The notes under the pieces were generated by a model. The model saw only the letters and a list, made by a program, of their open reading frames with translations. It made no database searches and had not been told where the DNA came from. From an uncultured Eudoraea sp. (GTDB taxonomy: Bacteria; Bacteroidota; Bacteroidia; Flavobacteriales; Flavobacteriaceae), in assembly GCA_947258405.1 (NCBI GenBank), contig CAMYIE010000015.1, positions 1-64,000 of the forward strand: a stretch of DNA of 64,000 bases, read 5' to 3'. Of the stretch, positions 46,401 through 53,367 are shown one piece after another (the first letter of the stretch is position 1; every line of letters begins with the position of its first letter). The translations under genes were made by a program, and so were the position numbers.

Positions 46401-46868
46401 GGCTCGAGGGGTAAAGAAGAAGGGCAAGGCCAGGGCATGGGAACTGAAGAGAACATGGCAGAGATCTATGAGATTTACAAACAGCAGCAACAGCTGCGGC
46501 AAATGCTCGAGAAGCAACTGGAGGACATGCTGCGCACAAGAGATAAACAGTTGACTAAGAAGTTGTTACAGCAAATGGAGGACTTTGAGAACGACCTGTT
46601 ACGAAACGGGATTACCGAAAAAACCATTAATAGGGCCAATGCGATTCAGCATCAAATGATGAGACTTGAAAACGCTGCACTTAGCCAGGGTAAAAAGGAG
46701 GAACGTGAGGGTAAAACCAATAAAGAAGATTTTTATAACCCTATTACTACAAAGCCCAAGGCACTTGAGGATTTAAAAATGGATATTGAGATATTAAACA
46801 GGCAAGCACTACCTTTGCACAGAATTTACCAACAGAGAGTAAAGGAATATTTCAATGCACAAGATTGA
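43431..46868 (+). CDS. DUF4175 family large membrane/coiled-coil protein
   Basis: A 1,145-residue protein of the DUF4175 family, function unknown, common in Flavobacteriia. Two membrane segments lie near the N-terminus (LIKGIILFLALGFLFF and the following LLVGFLTTEIYLL) and a third at about 155-175. A beta-rich region (about 200-480) is followed by a long Glu/Lys/Gln-rich coiled-coil (about 490-700) and a Gly/Glu/Gln/Lys low-complexity tract (about 940-1003). The start is TTG 43431: an in-frame stop lies just upstream at 43425, and no ATG occurs in the first 200 codons. The 3' end overlaps ybeY by 14 bp, so they are cotranscribed. Most of the protein is predicted outside the cytoplasm. Confidence 0.8.
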   Translation: MTAYEHIIGKLLRFSRRYYAKVLIKGIILFLALGFLFFLATLSVEYFLWLNSTGRLALLVGFLTTEIYLLVRFIIIPVIYLLRIKEGITDRDASRIIGKHFSEVDDKLINLLELAEDRNKSELLLASIAQRSSELREIPFGKAIDLRESLKYVKYLLIPLALFLIIGISGNLSSFLGTYNRVVNYDVAYEPPAPFQFRVMAGDLSVLETEEVIVKVATEGDVKPDEIRIVIGERSNLMQNIDGVFQHTFSPPLTDAEFYFEANGFRSRTYQLEALQVPVIQDFKLVLKYPAYVNKASETLNSTGNATFPEGTRVTWEIAGLNTDEIALMEGDSIQLFEKENELFSLARTVYNNLDYQLSTSNINARAFEKLNYRFKVIRDNMPSIKAREVIDSINPNVRYYNGETADDYQLVSLKLICYPINRTEERQEILLDRPFTNFKQFYYTFPSGLQLQEGEEYEFYFEVMDNDAIRGGKKVKSQLFRTRVFNNNELNNKQLDMQRSILDDLDRSMEGLKKQEKDLEEINRDQKEKNSLTFNDQNKIKEFLNKQERQEQMMQKFSRQLKENLEQGDKDEQLSKLLQERLERQEIEARKNEKLLDELKKIADKLEKEELTQRLEELGKSQKNSERNLEQLLELTKRYYVTEKASQLARELEEMAQLQEALSKARKDSVNLDSQEKINSDFEELTEELKELNKDNQKLQKPLPLSMDKNLEEGAKNDQKEAVEELNREQEESSQNEENEEKQNSQSKAGKKQKSASEKIQQMSEELKASSAGASGGSSITEDAEMLRQILENLVTFSFKQESLFDQLEGRDLDITHFSSVVKKQKDLRDLFEHVDDSLFSLSLRRAELSEFVNEQIGEVYYNIDKSVESIVEGRIYQGVSYQQYVLTAANSLADFLANILDNMQQSMAAGAGSSGQGENFQLPDIIKGQQELGERMGQMQGQGQQGSKGKPENGEGSKPGEGAEDGQDGESGSGNKGEQGDGKEGEGQGSRGKEEGQGQGMGTEENMAEIYEIYKQQQQLRQMLEKQLEDMLRTRDKQLTKKLLQQMEDFENDLLRNGITEKTINRANAIQHQMMRLENAALSQGKKEEREGKTNKEDFYNPITTKPKALEDLKMDIEILNRQALPLHRIYQQRVKEYFNAQD

Positions 46869-47280
46869 TTTCTTTTATGAAATAGATTTTTCTCTAAAGG
46901 GCGAACATAAGTACCGCGCGTGGATTGGTAATGTGATACATTCTGAAGGATATAATCAAGGCACCATAACATATATATTTTGTGATGACGAGTACTTGCA
47001 AAATCTTCACAAAAAGTACCTCGATAAGGATGATTTAACGGATATTATCACATTCGATTATAGCGAGGGAAAATTTATTTCAGGCGATATATTTATTTCA
47101 ATCCCCAGGCTTCAGGAGAATGCTGTGTTATATGGATCTGGATTTGATGAGGAATTGGTAAGGGTGATGAGCCATGGAATATTGCATTTGATGGGATATA
47201 AGGATAAACAATCCAGGGACAGCGAATTGATGAGAAAAAAGGAAGACGATAAAATAAGAATGTTCCACGTGGAACAATAG
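46855..47280 (+). CDS. ybeY: Endoribonuclease YbeY (rRNA maturation factor)
   Basis: A metal-dependent RNase of 141 residues involved in 16S rRNA 3' maturation and ribosome quality control. The motif SHGILHLMGYKDKQ provides His107 and His111. The third E. coli ligand position is Asp117 instead of His, which I believe is usual in Bacteroidetes. It overlaps the DUF4175 gene by 14 bp and precedes mnmG by 5 bp, so the three form an operon. The last residues (FHVEQ-stop) are encoded by a perfect parS-like palindrome that lies inside the gene. Confidence 0.92.
   Translation: MHKIDFFYEIDFSLKGEHKYRAWIGNVIHSEGYNQGTITYIFCDDEYLQNLHKKYLDKDDLTDIITFDYSEGKFISGDIFISIPRLQENAVLYGSGFDEELVRVMSHGILHLMGYKDKQSRDSELMRKKEDDKIRMFHVEQ
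47261..47276. other. parS-like palindrome inside the 3' end of ybeY
   Basis: TGTTCCACGTGGAACA is a perfect 16-bp palindrome and close to the ParB/Spo0J binding consensus (TGTTTCACGTGAAACA). It encodes the C-terminal FHVEQ of YbeY. An identical core lies 1.9 kb away after mnmG. In many bacteria such sites cluster near the replication origin. Confidence 0.75.
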
Positions 47281-47285
47281 TTCTG

Positions 47286-49154
47286 ATGTTTGACAAAGAA
47301 TACGATATTATAGTTGTAGGAGGGGGTCATGCAGGGGCTGAAGCTGCTGCGGCAGCTGCCAATCTGGGTTCCAGCACGCTACTTGTTACCATGAACCTGC
47401 AAACAATTGGTCAGATGTCCTGCAATCCGGCCATGGGGGGCATAGCGAAGGGACAGATAGTCAGGGAGATTGATGCGTTGGGTGGATATAGTGGAATAAT
47501 CACAGATAAGTCGGCCATCCAATTTAAAATGCTGAATAAGTCTAAAGGACCGGCTATGTGGAGTCCCAGGGCGCAGAACGACCGTATGCGTTTTGCTGAG
47601 GAATGGAGAAATGCCCTGGAGCAGACACCAAATGTTGACTTCTATCAGGAAATGGTAAAAGGATTGTTGGTAGAGGGCAATAAGGTTAAAGGGGTTAGAA
47701 CATCACTGGGTCTCGATATCAGAGCTAAATCGGTAGTCTTAACGAACGGTACATTTTTAAATGGGCTTATTCATATTGGAGAAAAACAATTCGGAGGCGG
47801 AAGAGCTGGTGAAAAAGCTGCTACAGGGATAACAGAACAATTATCAGATTTTGGTTTCGATAGCGGCCGAATGAAAACAGGCACACCGCCACGGGTCGAT
47901 GGCAGATCGTTAGACTTTGAGGCTATGATTCCTCAGCCTGGTGATAAAATACCTGGTCGTTTTTCTTATCTCAGTACCGACATTTTAAGCCGACAGCGCG
48001 ATTGTCATATGACACATACGAGTCCTGAGGTTCATGAGTTGCTAAAGGAAGGGTTCGATCGCTCACCTATGTTTAACGGGCGCATAAAAAGTATCGGCCC
48101 AAGATATTGCCCTTCAATTGAGGATAAAATACATAGGTTTTCTGATAAACAGAGCCATCAAATCTTTGTGGAACCTGAAGGATGGCATACGGTAGAGGTA
48201 TACGTCAATGGATTTTCAACTTCCCTGCCGGAGGATGTGCAGTTTAAAGCCCTGCGCTCGGTAAAAGGATTTGAAAAGGTTAAATTTTTCAGACCGGGAT
48301 ACGCTATTGAATACGATTATTTTCCGCCCACTCAGTTGAAACATACATTAGAAACCAAATTGGTGGAAGGATTGTACTTTGCAGGACAGATCAACGGTAC
48401 TACGGGATACGAAGAAGCAGCTTCCCAGGGTCTTATGGCAGGAATCAATGCCCATCTGAAGATCAGAGAAAAAGAACCATTCATTTTGAAGCGCGATGAG
48501 GCATATATCGGTGTCTTAATAGATGATCTCATCACAAAAGGCACAGAAGAGCCATATAGAATGTTCACTTCGAGGGCTGAATACCGAACGTTATTAAGAC
48601 AGGACAATGCCGATCTCAGACTTACACCAAAAGGCTTTGAAATCGGACTTGCTTCTGAGGAGCGAATGCGCAAAATGGAAGCCAAGGCTGCACAATCGTC
48701 ATCATTTGTGAATTTTTTCAGAAAGACCAGTGTGTCTCCTGAACAGATCAATCCAATTCTAGACTCGATAGAATCGAATAAGGTGAAACAGTCCGATAAG
48801 ATGTTTAAAGCCTTTTCACGACCAGGAGTTACCATGGATCATATGCTCCAAATACCTTTAGTAGCTGATTATGTGCAAAGCAATGCACTGGACAAAGAAG
48901 TATTGGAACAGGCCGAAATACAAGTGAAGTATTCTGGATATATAGAAAAAGAAAAGAACAACGCGGACAAATTACAACGACTGGAGAATATAAAGATCCC
49001 GGAGAGGTTTAACTATAAAAAACTAAAATCACTTTCTTTCGAAGCCCGGGAGAAACTCGAGGCCATACAGCCGGTAACTGTATCGCAAGCTTCGCGTATA
49101 AGCGGTGTTTCGCCCAGCGACATCAGTGTTTTACTTGTACACCTCGGAAGGTAA
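47286..49154 (+). CDS. mnmG: tRNA uridine-34 modification enzyme MnmG (GidA)
   Basis: FAD-dependent subunit of the MnmE-MnmG complex, which adds the carboxymethylaminomethyl group to U34 of several tRNAs. It has 622 residues. The FAD-binding GGGHAGAEAA motif is at the N-terminus. The conserved blocks SCNPAMGGIAKG, RAQNDRMRFAEEW, KTGTPPRVDGRS and GQINGTTGYEEAASQG are all present. It is the third gene of the DUF4175-ybeY-mnmG unit. Perfect parS-like palindromes lie 10 bp before its start and 7 bp after its stop. In many bacteria mnmG/gidA is near the replication origin. Confidence 0.97.
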   Translation: MFDKEYDIIVVGGGHAGAEAAAAAANLGSSTLLVTMNLQTIGQMSCNPAMGGIAKGQIVREIDALGGYSGIITDKSAIQFKMLNKSKGPAMWSPRAQNDRMRFAEEWRNALEQTPNVDFYQEMVKGLLVEGNKVKGVRTSLGLDIRAKSVVLTNGTFLNGLIHIGEKQFGGGRAGEKAATGITEQLSDFGFDSGRMKTGTPPRVDGRSLDFEAMIPQPGDKIPGRFSYLSTDILSRQRDCHMTHTSPEVHELLKEGFDRSPMFNGRIKSIGPRYCPSIEDKIHRFSDKQSHQIFVEPEGWHTVEVYVNGFSTSLPEDVQFKALRSVKGFEKVKFFRPGYAIEYDYFPPTQLKHTLETKLVEGLYFAGQINGTTGYEEAASQGLMAGINAHLKIREKEPFILKRDEAYIGVLIDDLITKGTEEPYRMFTSRAEYRTLLRQDNADLRLTPKGFEIGLASEERMRKMEAKAAQSSSFVNFFRKTSVSPEQINPILDSIESNKVKQSDKMFKAFSRPGVTMDHMLQIPLVADYVQSNALDKEVLEQAEIQVKYSGYIEKEKNNADKLQRLENIKIPERFNYKKLKSLSFEAREKLEAIQPVTVSQASRISGVSPSDISVLLVHLGR

Positions 49155-49158
49155 TACC

Positions 49159-49180
49159 AATTGTTCCACGTGGAACAATT
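49159..49180. other. parS-like palindrome downstream of mnmG
   Basis: The same 16-bp core as at 47261 (TGTTCCACGTGGAACA at 49162-49177) is extended here by three matching bases on each side to a perfect 22-bp palindrome. It lies between mnmG and the methyltransferase gene, 21 bp before the latter's ATG. It is a likely ParB site; a terminator is unlikely because the palindrome has no loop and no U run. Confidence 0.75.
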
Positions 49181-49201
49181 CATATTTACGATCTAATATT
49201 C

Positions 49202-50038
49202 ATGGAACATTTCCTGGACACTAAAGATTATCTGGTAAGCGGCGAGTCTTTTAAGTTGATGCGCGATCCGCAATCCGACTTATTGGTAACTACACCAATA
49301 CCAGATCATCTGGAATCTTATTATCAAAGTGAGGACTATCTCTCCCACAACGATACAGCCAGGGGAGTTATGGCTATGGTGTACCGTACGGTTAAGAAAA
49401 TAAACATTGCCCGGAAAATACGTTTACTAGACCGGTATGCCGGTGAAGAAAGGTCCCTGTTGGATTTCGGGGCAGGTACAGGAGATCTTTTATACGCAGC
49501 CCGACAAAAGGGTTTCGATGTAGCAGGAGTGGAGCCGAATGCCAAGGCCAGGACCAGGGCTATGGAAAAAGGTATAACCTTATTTGACGAGCTTCCTTTG
49601 GGAAAGAAATATCAGGTTATAACACTCTGGCATGTTTTGGAACATTTACCTGAACCGGAGAAGACATTAGAAAATATCAGGCAGCTTCTTCACAACAGCG
49701 GAACATTATTTATTGCCGTTCCGAATTTCAATTCTTATGACGCCAGGTATTATGGAAAATTTTGGGCGGCCTATGACGTGCCAAGGCATTTATGGCACTT
49801 TTCAAAAAAGTCAATTCACTTGCTGATGGAAAATCTTGGGATGGAAATCAAAGAGATCAAACCTATGCGATTCGATTCCTACTATATTTCCCTGTTGTCT
49901 GAAAAATATCGATCCACACCTGGCCGATATATAAAAGCCGCATATCTCGGTTGGCGATCTAATATGAAAGCTAGAAGCAACGGAGAGTATTCCTCCTTGC
50001 TCTATATAATCCAAAAAAAGCCCCAGAGCTATTTTTAG
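49202..50038 (+). CDS. Class I SAM-dependent methyltransferase
   Basis: A 278-residue methyltransferase. SAM-binding motif I is LLDFGAGTGDLLYAARQKG with the acidic ribose contact in VAGVEPN; motif post-I to IV is visible as ITLWHVLEHLPEPEKTL. The N-terminal 75 residues (LMRDPQSDLLVTTPIPDHLE) resemble the opening of family Methyltransf_23 proteins that act on small molecules or surface glycans. The substrate is not known. It follows mnmG after 47 bp containing a parS-like site and is probably the last gene of that run. It is followed by a 257-bp gap. Confidence 0.88.
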   Translation: MEHFLDTKDYLVSGESFKLMRDPQSDLLVTTPIPDHLESYYQSEDYLSHNDTARGVMAMVYRTVKKINIARKIRLLDRYAGEERSLLDFGAGTGDLLYAARQKGFDVAGVEPNAKARTRAMEKGITLFDELPLGKKYQVITLWHVLEHLPEPEKTLENIRQLLHNSGTLFIAVPNFNSYDARYYGKFWAAYDVPRHLWHFSKKSIHLLMENLGMEIKEIKPMRFDSYYISLLSEKYRSTPGRYIKAAYLGWRSNMKARSNGEYSSLLYIIQKKPQSYF

Positions 50039-50268
50039 CCCTTTTAAGCGCATAACAGCGCAGCAACGTTAATGTATATTAGAAGTGTTGTATGTGGCCG
50101 GGAGAGCCGTCGACAATTACTAAGATACAATAGAAACAATCAATTTATTTTTAAACTTTTAATAGAAAATACCTATAGTTAATAAACCCGTGTTATTTGA
50201 ATTGAAATAAGCTTTTTGTTTTCGCAATCAAATTTCAATTTTAGGCTGCCCATCTGAAAAAGCTTTTC

Positions 50269-50276
50269 TATTTTTG
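50269..50276 (+). promoter_or_regulatory. Candidate -7 box for the OmpH-like gene
   Basis: TATTTTTG matches TAnnTTTG and ends 19 nt before the ATG. It is the only convincing signal in the 257-bp gap (50039-50295), which otherwise holds nothing recognisable. Confidence 0.4.
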
Positions 50277-50295
50277 GCCGGATAATTTTAACAGT

Positions 50296-50799
50296 ATGAA
50301 AAAAATCGTTTTAGTATTAGTCGTTATCCTTGCCTGGGGTTGTAATCAGGATAAGATCGGTTATGTGGATACCGTCAGGCTGATGGAAAAGAGTGTTGAA
50401 AAATCTGAAATAGAAGCAAAGTATCAGGAAAAATCTACGAGCTTTAACAGGAAGCGCGATAGTATTTCACAGGCCTTTCAAATTGAGGCTCAGGCCATCC
50501 AGGCCAAAGCTGAGTCTATGTCTCAAAGCAAGGCTCAGGAAGAATACGATCTGCTTCAGCAACGCGGTCAGTTTATAGGTCAGCAACTTCAGCAAGAGGA
50601 ACAAATACTTCAGCAGCAAGGTCAAGTCGAAATGGACAGCCTGGTGAATAAAGTGCGCAGGCAAATCCAGGACTACGGGAAAGCTCAGGGCTACACTTTT
50701 ATTTTGGGTGGCGGAGATGGCGGTTCGGTTCTCTATGGAATTGACTCCAAAGACCTCACCGATCAGGTCATTGAGGTGGTAAATAGCAAAAAAGAGTAG
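50296..50799 (+). CDS. OmpH/Skp-like periplasmic lipoprotein
   Basis: A 167-residue exported protein of the OmpH/Skp chaperone family. The signal peptide ends VILAWGC, suggesting a lipoprotein. The opening IGYVDTVRLMEKS is the family's first beta-strand motif. A long Gln/Glu-rich coiled-coil (about 35-125) forms the tentacle region, and the end (YTFILGGGDGGSVLYGI) is the conserved C-terminal strand. Skp proteins hold unfolded outer-membrane proteins in the periplasm. It converges on holB with one base between the stop codons. Confidence 0.88.
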   Translation: MKKIVLVLVVILAWGCNQDKIGYVDTVRLMEKSVEKSEIEAKYQEKSTSFNRKRDSISQAFQIEAQAIQAKAESMSQSKAQEEYDLLQQRGQFIGQQLQQEEQILQQQGQVEMDSLVNKVRRQIQDYGKAQGYTFILGGGDGGSVLYGIDSKDLTDQVIEVVNSKKE

Positions 50800-50800
50800 G

Positions 50801-51958
50801 CTAAGCTACAGCTGCTTTTTTATGTAATAGTCTTGTGAGCTTAATAGAGAGGTCTGTCAGGATTATCTTGGAATTACCATTCCTTTCTATATGGTAAATA
50901 GCCGATTCCAATTCTTCTACGATCGGAAGAATATTGTTTTCGTGGACAAAAGGCGCAAATTTTTCGAGTTGGAATCCATCTACATGGATCTTCATATAAG
51001 CAAGTTCAGAAGCTTTATAATTAATCAGCAAGGCCTGGCGCATTACCGTCAGACAATAGGATAAGAATTTTTTCTGGGTTTCCCTTCCGGTTTTGGCCAC
51101 CTCTTCGCTCCATAAGATCAGTTCGTGAATGGCCGACTTATTGCCTTTGGCCTTAAAAGCGCTCCTAACCCATTGCACAAACCACTTTTCGAAAACCAGG
51201 TCTTCCGAATCGCTATACATAAGGTCCAAAGCCTTATTAAAATTACCATTTGATTCGTGGGCAAGCCTGTGTGCTTCTTCCCTGACCAATCCTTTTTCTA
51301 CAAGCGCATCAGCAATTAGCTGTTCTGGAAGTGGCGGGAATTGTAACACCTGACATCTTGAACGAATGGTCTGTAGAATTCTCGATTCATCTTCCGCTAC
51401 CAGGATGATCATCGTTTTGGCCGGCGGTTCCTCTATGAGTTTTAGCAATTTATTGGAGGCCGAGATATTCATGGCTTCCGCCATCCAGATAATCATTACT
51501 TTATACCCACCTTCGTAAGATTTAAGGGATAATTTTTTAACCACATCATGGGCTTCATCAACCCCGATCTGCCCTTGCTTTCTTTCCACGCCAAGCAACC
51601 GGTACCAGTCGAATAAATTCCCATAAACCTGTTCGTTCACAAATCGGCGCCATTCCTCCATGAAATGATTGCTTACGGCATGACTTTTTATTTTAGAGGT
51701 ATTGGCTACTGGAAAAGCGAAATGCAGATCGGGATGAGAGAGCGATGTACATTTTAGATTACAGGCTTCATCGCCCTTATCGTTTTCGCCCCCGGTATTC
51801 CCACAGAGAATATACTGGGCATATGCGATCGCCATCGGCAAGGTGCCCGAACCTTCCGGACCTACAAACAAATGGGCATGCGCGATCCTTCCGGCTTCAG
51901 CGCTGGAAGCCAGATGGCTTTTAATGTGAATTAGTCCGAGAATGTCTTTGAATAACAT
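50801..51958 (-). CDS. holB: DNA polymerase III subunit delta'
   Basis: Clamp-loader subunit of 385 residues that helps load the sliding clamp onto DNA. The N-terminal HAHLFVGPEGSGTLPMAIAYA is a degenerate P-loop, consistent with delta' not hydrolysing ATP. Family features follow: a Cys cluster region (CNLKCTSLSHPDLHF), ASNKLLKLIEEPPAKTMIIL and RSRCQVLQFPPL. It is transcribed away from pgk and converges on the OmpH-like gene with a 1-bp gap. Confidence 0.92.
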   Translation of the reverse strand: MLFKDILGLIHIKSHLASSAEAGRIAHAHLFVGPEGSGTLPMAIAYAQYILCGNTGGENDKGDEACNLKCTSLSHPDLHFAFPVANTSKIKSHAVSNHFMEEWRRFVNEQVYGNLFDWYRLLGVERKQGQIGVDEAHDVVKKLSLKSYEGGYKVMIIWMAEAMNISASNKLLKLIEEPPAKTMIILVAEDESRILQTIRSRCQVLQFPPLPEQLIADALVEKGLVREEAHRLAHESNGNFNKALDLMYSDSEDLVFEKWFVQWVRSAFKAKGNKSAIHELILWSEEVAKTGRETQKKFLSYCLTVMRQALLINYKASELAYMKIHVDGFQLEKFAPFVHENNILPIVEELESAIYHIERNGNSKIILTDLSIKLTRLLHKKAAVA

Positions 51959-52027
51959 CTTTTCAAATATAGGGGATTCGATGATTAATTCTATACCATA
52001 GCCGCGTGATGTTGTGGCATAAATATT

Positions 52028-52035
52028 TACATTTG
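52028..52035 (+). promoter_or_regulatory. Candidate -7 box for pgk
   Basis: TACATTTG matches TAnnTTTG and ends 23 nt before the preferred pgk ATG (52059). A TTG 13 nt upstream of the box is closer than the usual -33 spacing. Confidence 0.4.
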
Positions 52036-52058
52036 GGCATCTTAAGCAAATGATCGAA

Positions 52059-53252
52059 ATGAAAACTATAGATGATTACAATTTTGATGATAAAAAAGCA
52101 CTGATCCGGGTAGACTTCAATGTCCCTCTGGATAAAAATTTTGAAGTTACCGATACCACCAGGATTGAAGCTGCAAAGCCTACTATAATAAAAGTTTTGG
52201 AAGATGGTGGCTCGGCTGTATTGATGAGCCATTTGGGCAGGCCCAAAGGCGAACGAAAACCCGAATTATCACTATCCCATATCCGCGAAACGGTCTCCGC
52301 TGTGCTTGGAGTAGAAGTAAAATTTGTTGCCGACTGTGTGGGGCCTGAAGCAGAAAAGGCGGCAGCCGAATTGAAGTCCGGTCAGATCCTATTACTCGAA
52401 AATCTCCGCTTTTATTCCGAAGAGGAAAAAGGCGATGAGGAATTTGCGCGCCAGTTATCCAGCTTGGGGGATATATATGTCAATGACGCTTTTGGAACAG
52501 CACACAGGGCTCATGCCTCGACTACTATTGTGGCCAATTTTTTCCCCTCTAACAAGTGTTTTGGATATCTGCTCGCCAAAGAAATAAAAGCAATTGAGAA
52601 AGTGATGCGCACGGGTGAAAAACCGGTTACCGCTATTTTGGGAGGAGCGAAAGTTTCTTCGAAGATCACTATTATTGATAATATCCTAGATAAGATAGAC
52701 CATCTGATCATCGGTGGTGGCATGACCTATACATTTATTAAAGCTCAGGGGGGCGCTATCGGAGACTCGATTTGTGAGGACGACAAAATGGACCTGGCCC
52801 TTGAGATCCTGAAAACAGCAAAGGAGAAAGGAGTGGAAGTTCATCTACCTACAGATGTCCTCGCGGCCGAAGCATTTGCAGCTGATGCACAGACGCAACT
52901 AGTCGATGTAAGGGAAATTCCTAAAAGTTGGCAGGGCCTCGATGTGGGGCCTCAGACACTGGTAAAATTCAAAGAAGTAATCCTGAACTCCCGAACCATC
53001 TTATGGAACGGCCCTGTTGGGGTATTCGAGATGGAGAAGTTTGCCAACGGCACGATTGAAATCGGAAATTATATACATAAGGCCACTGAATCTGGTGCTT
53101 TTTCACTTGTAGGCGGAGGGGATTCAGTATCTGCGGTAAAACAGTTTGGCTTTCAGGATAAGGTGAGTTATGTATCTACCGGAGGAGGTGCCATGCTCGA
53201 AAGTCTTGAGGGTAAAACTCTCCCAGGAATCGCAGCAATATTAGAGGCCTAG
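52059..53252 (+). CDS. pgk: Phosphoglycerate kinase
   Basis: Glycolytic enzyme transferring the phosphate of 1,3-bisphosphoglycerate to ADP. Typical blocks are [45 protein letters not shown] and [13 protein letters not shown]. An in-frame ATG three codons upstream (52050) is possible, but 52059 gives MKTIDDYNF and a normal length of 397 residues. It is divergent from holB with a 100-bp gap. A hairpin without a U run follows the stop. Confidence 0.96.
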   Translation: MKTIDDYNFDDKKALIRVDFNVPLDKNFEVTDTTRIEAAKPTIIKVLEDGGSAVLMSHLGRPKGERKPELSLSHIRETVSAVLGVEVKFVADCVGPEAEKAAAELKSGQILLLENLRFYSEEEKGDEEFARQLSSLGDIYVNDAFGTAHRAHASTTIVANFFPSNKCFGYLLAKEIKAIEKVMRTGEKPVTAILGGAKVSSKITIIDNILDKIDHLIIGGGMTYTFIKAQGGAIGDSICEDDKMDLALEILKTAKEKGVEVHLPTDVLAAEAFAADAQTQLVDVREIPKSWQGLDVGPQTLVKFKEVILNSRTILWNGPVGVFEMEKFANGTIEIGNYIHKATESGAFSLVGGGDSVSAVKQFGFQDKVSYVSTGGGAMLESLEGKTLPGIAAILEA

Positions 53253-53254
53253 AC

Positions 53255-53273
53255 CCGTTATTAAAAATAACGG
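53255..53273 (+). terminator. Hairpin after pgk
   Basis: An 8-bp perfect stem (CCGTTATT/AATAACGG) with a 3-nt loop begins 2 bp after the pgk stop. No U run follows, so it may be an RNA-stabilising or processing hairpin rather than an intrinsic terminator. Confidence 0.35.
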
Positions 53274-53367
53274 CAAATGCGAAACATCGGCTATCCCGGG
53301 AGGATAATTTTACTATTTCGAAAAAAAAAACGATTTTCGTAAATCCTCACGGCCTGAAATTTATTTT

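Noticed and set aside
46276-46554. Open frames on both strands over the 3' low-complexity part of the DUF4175 gene
   Set aside because: They arise from the repetitive Gly/Glu/Gln/Lys codons; the DUF4175 frame continues through the region to overlap ybeY.
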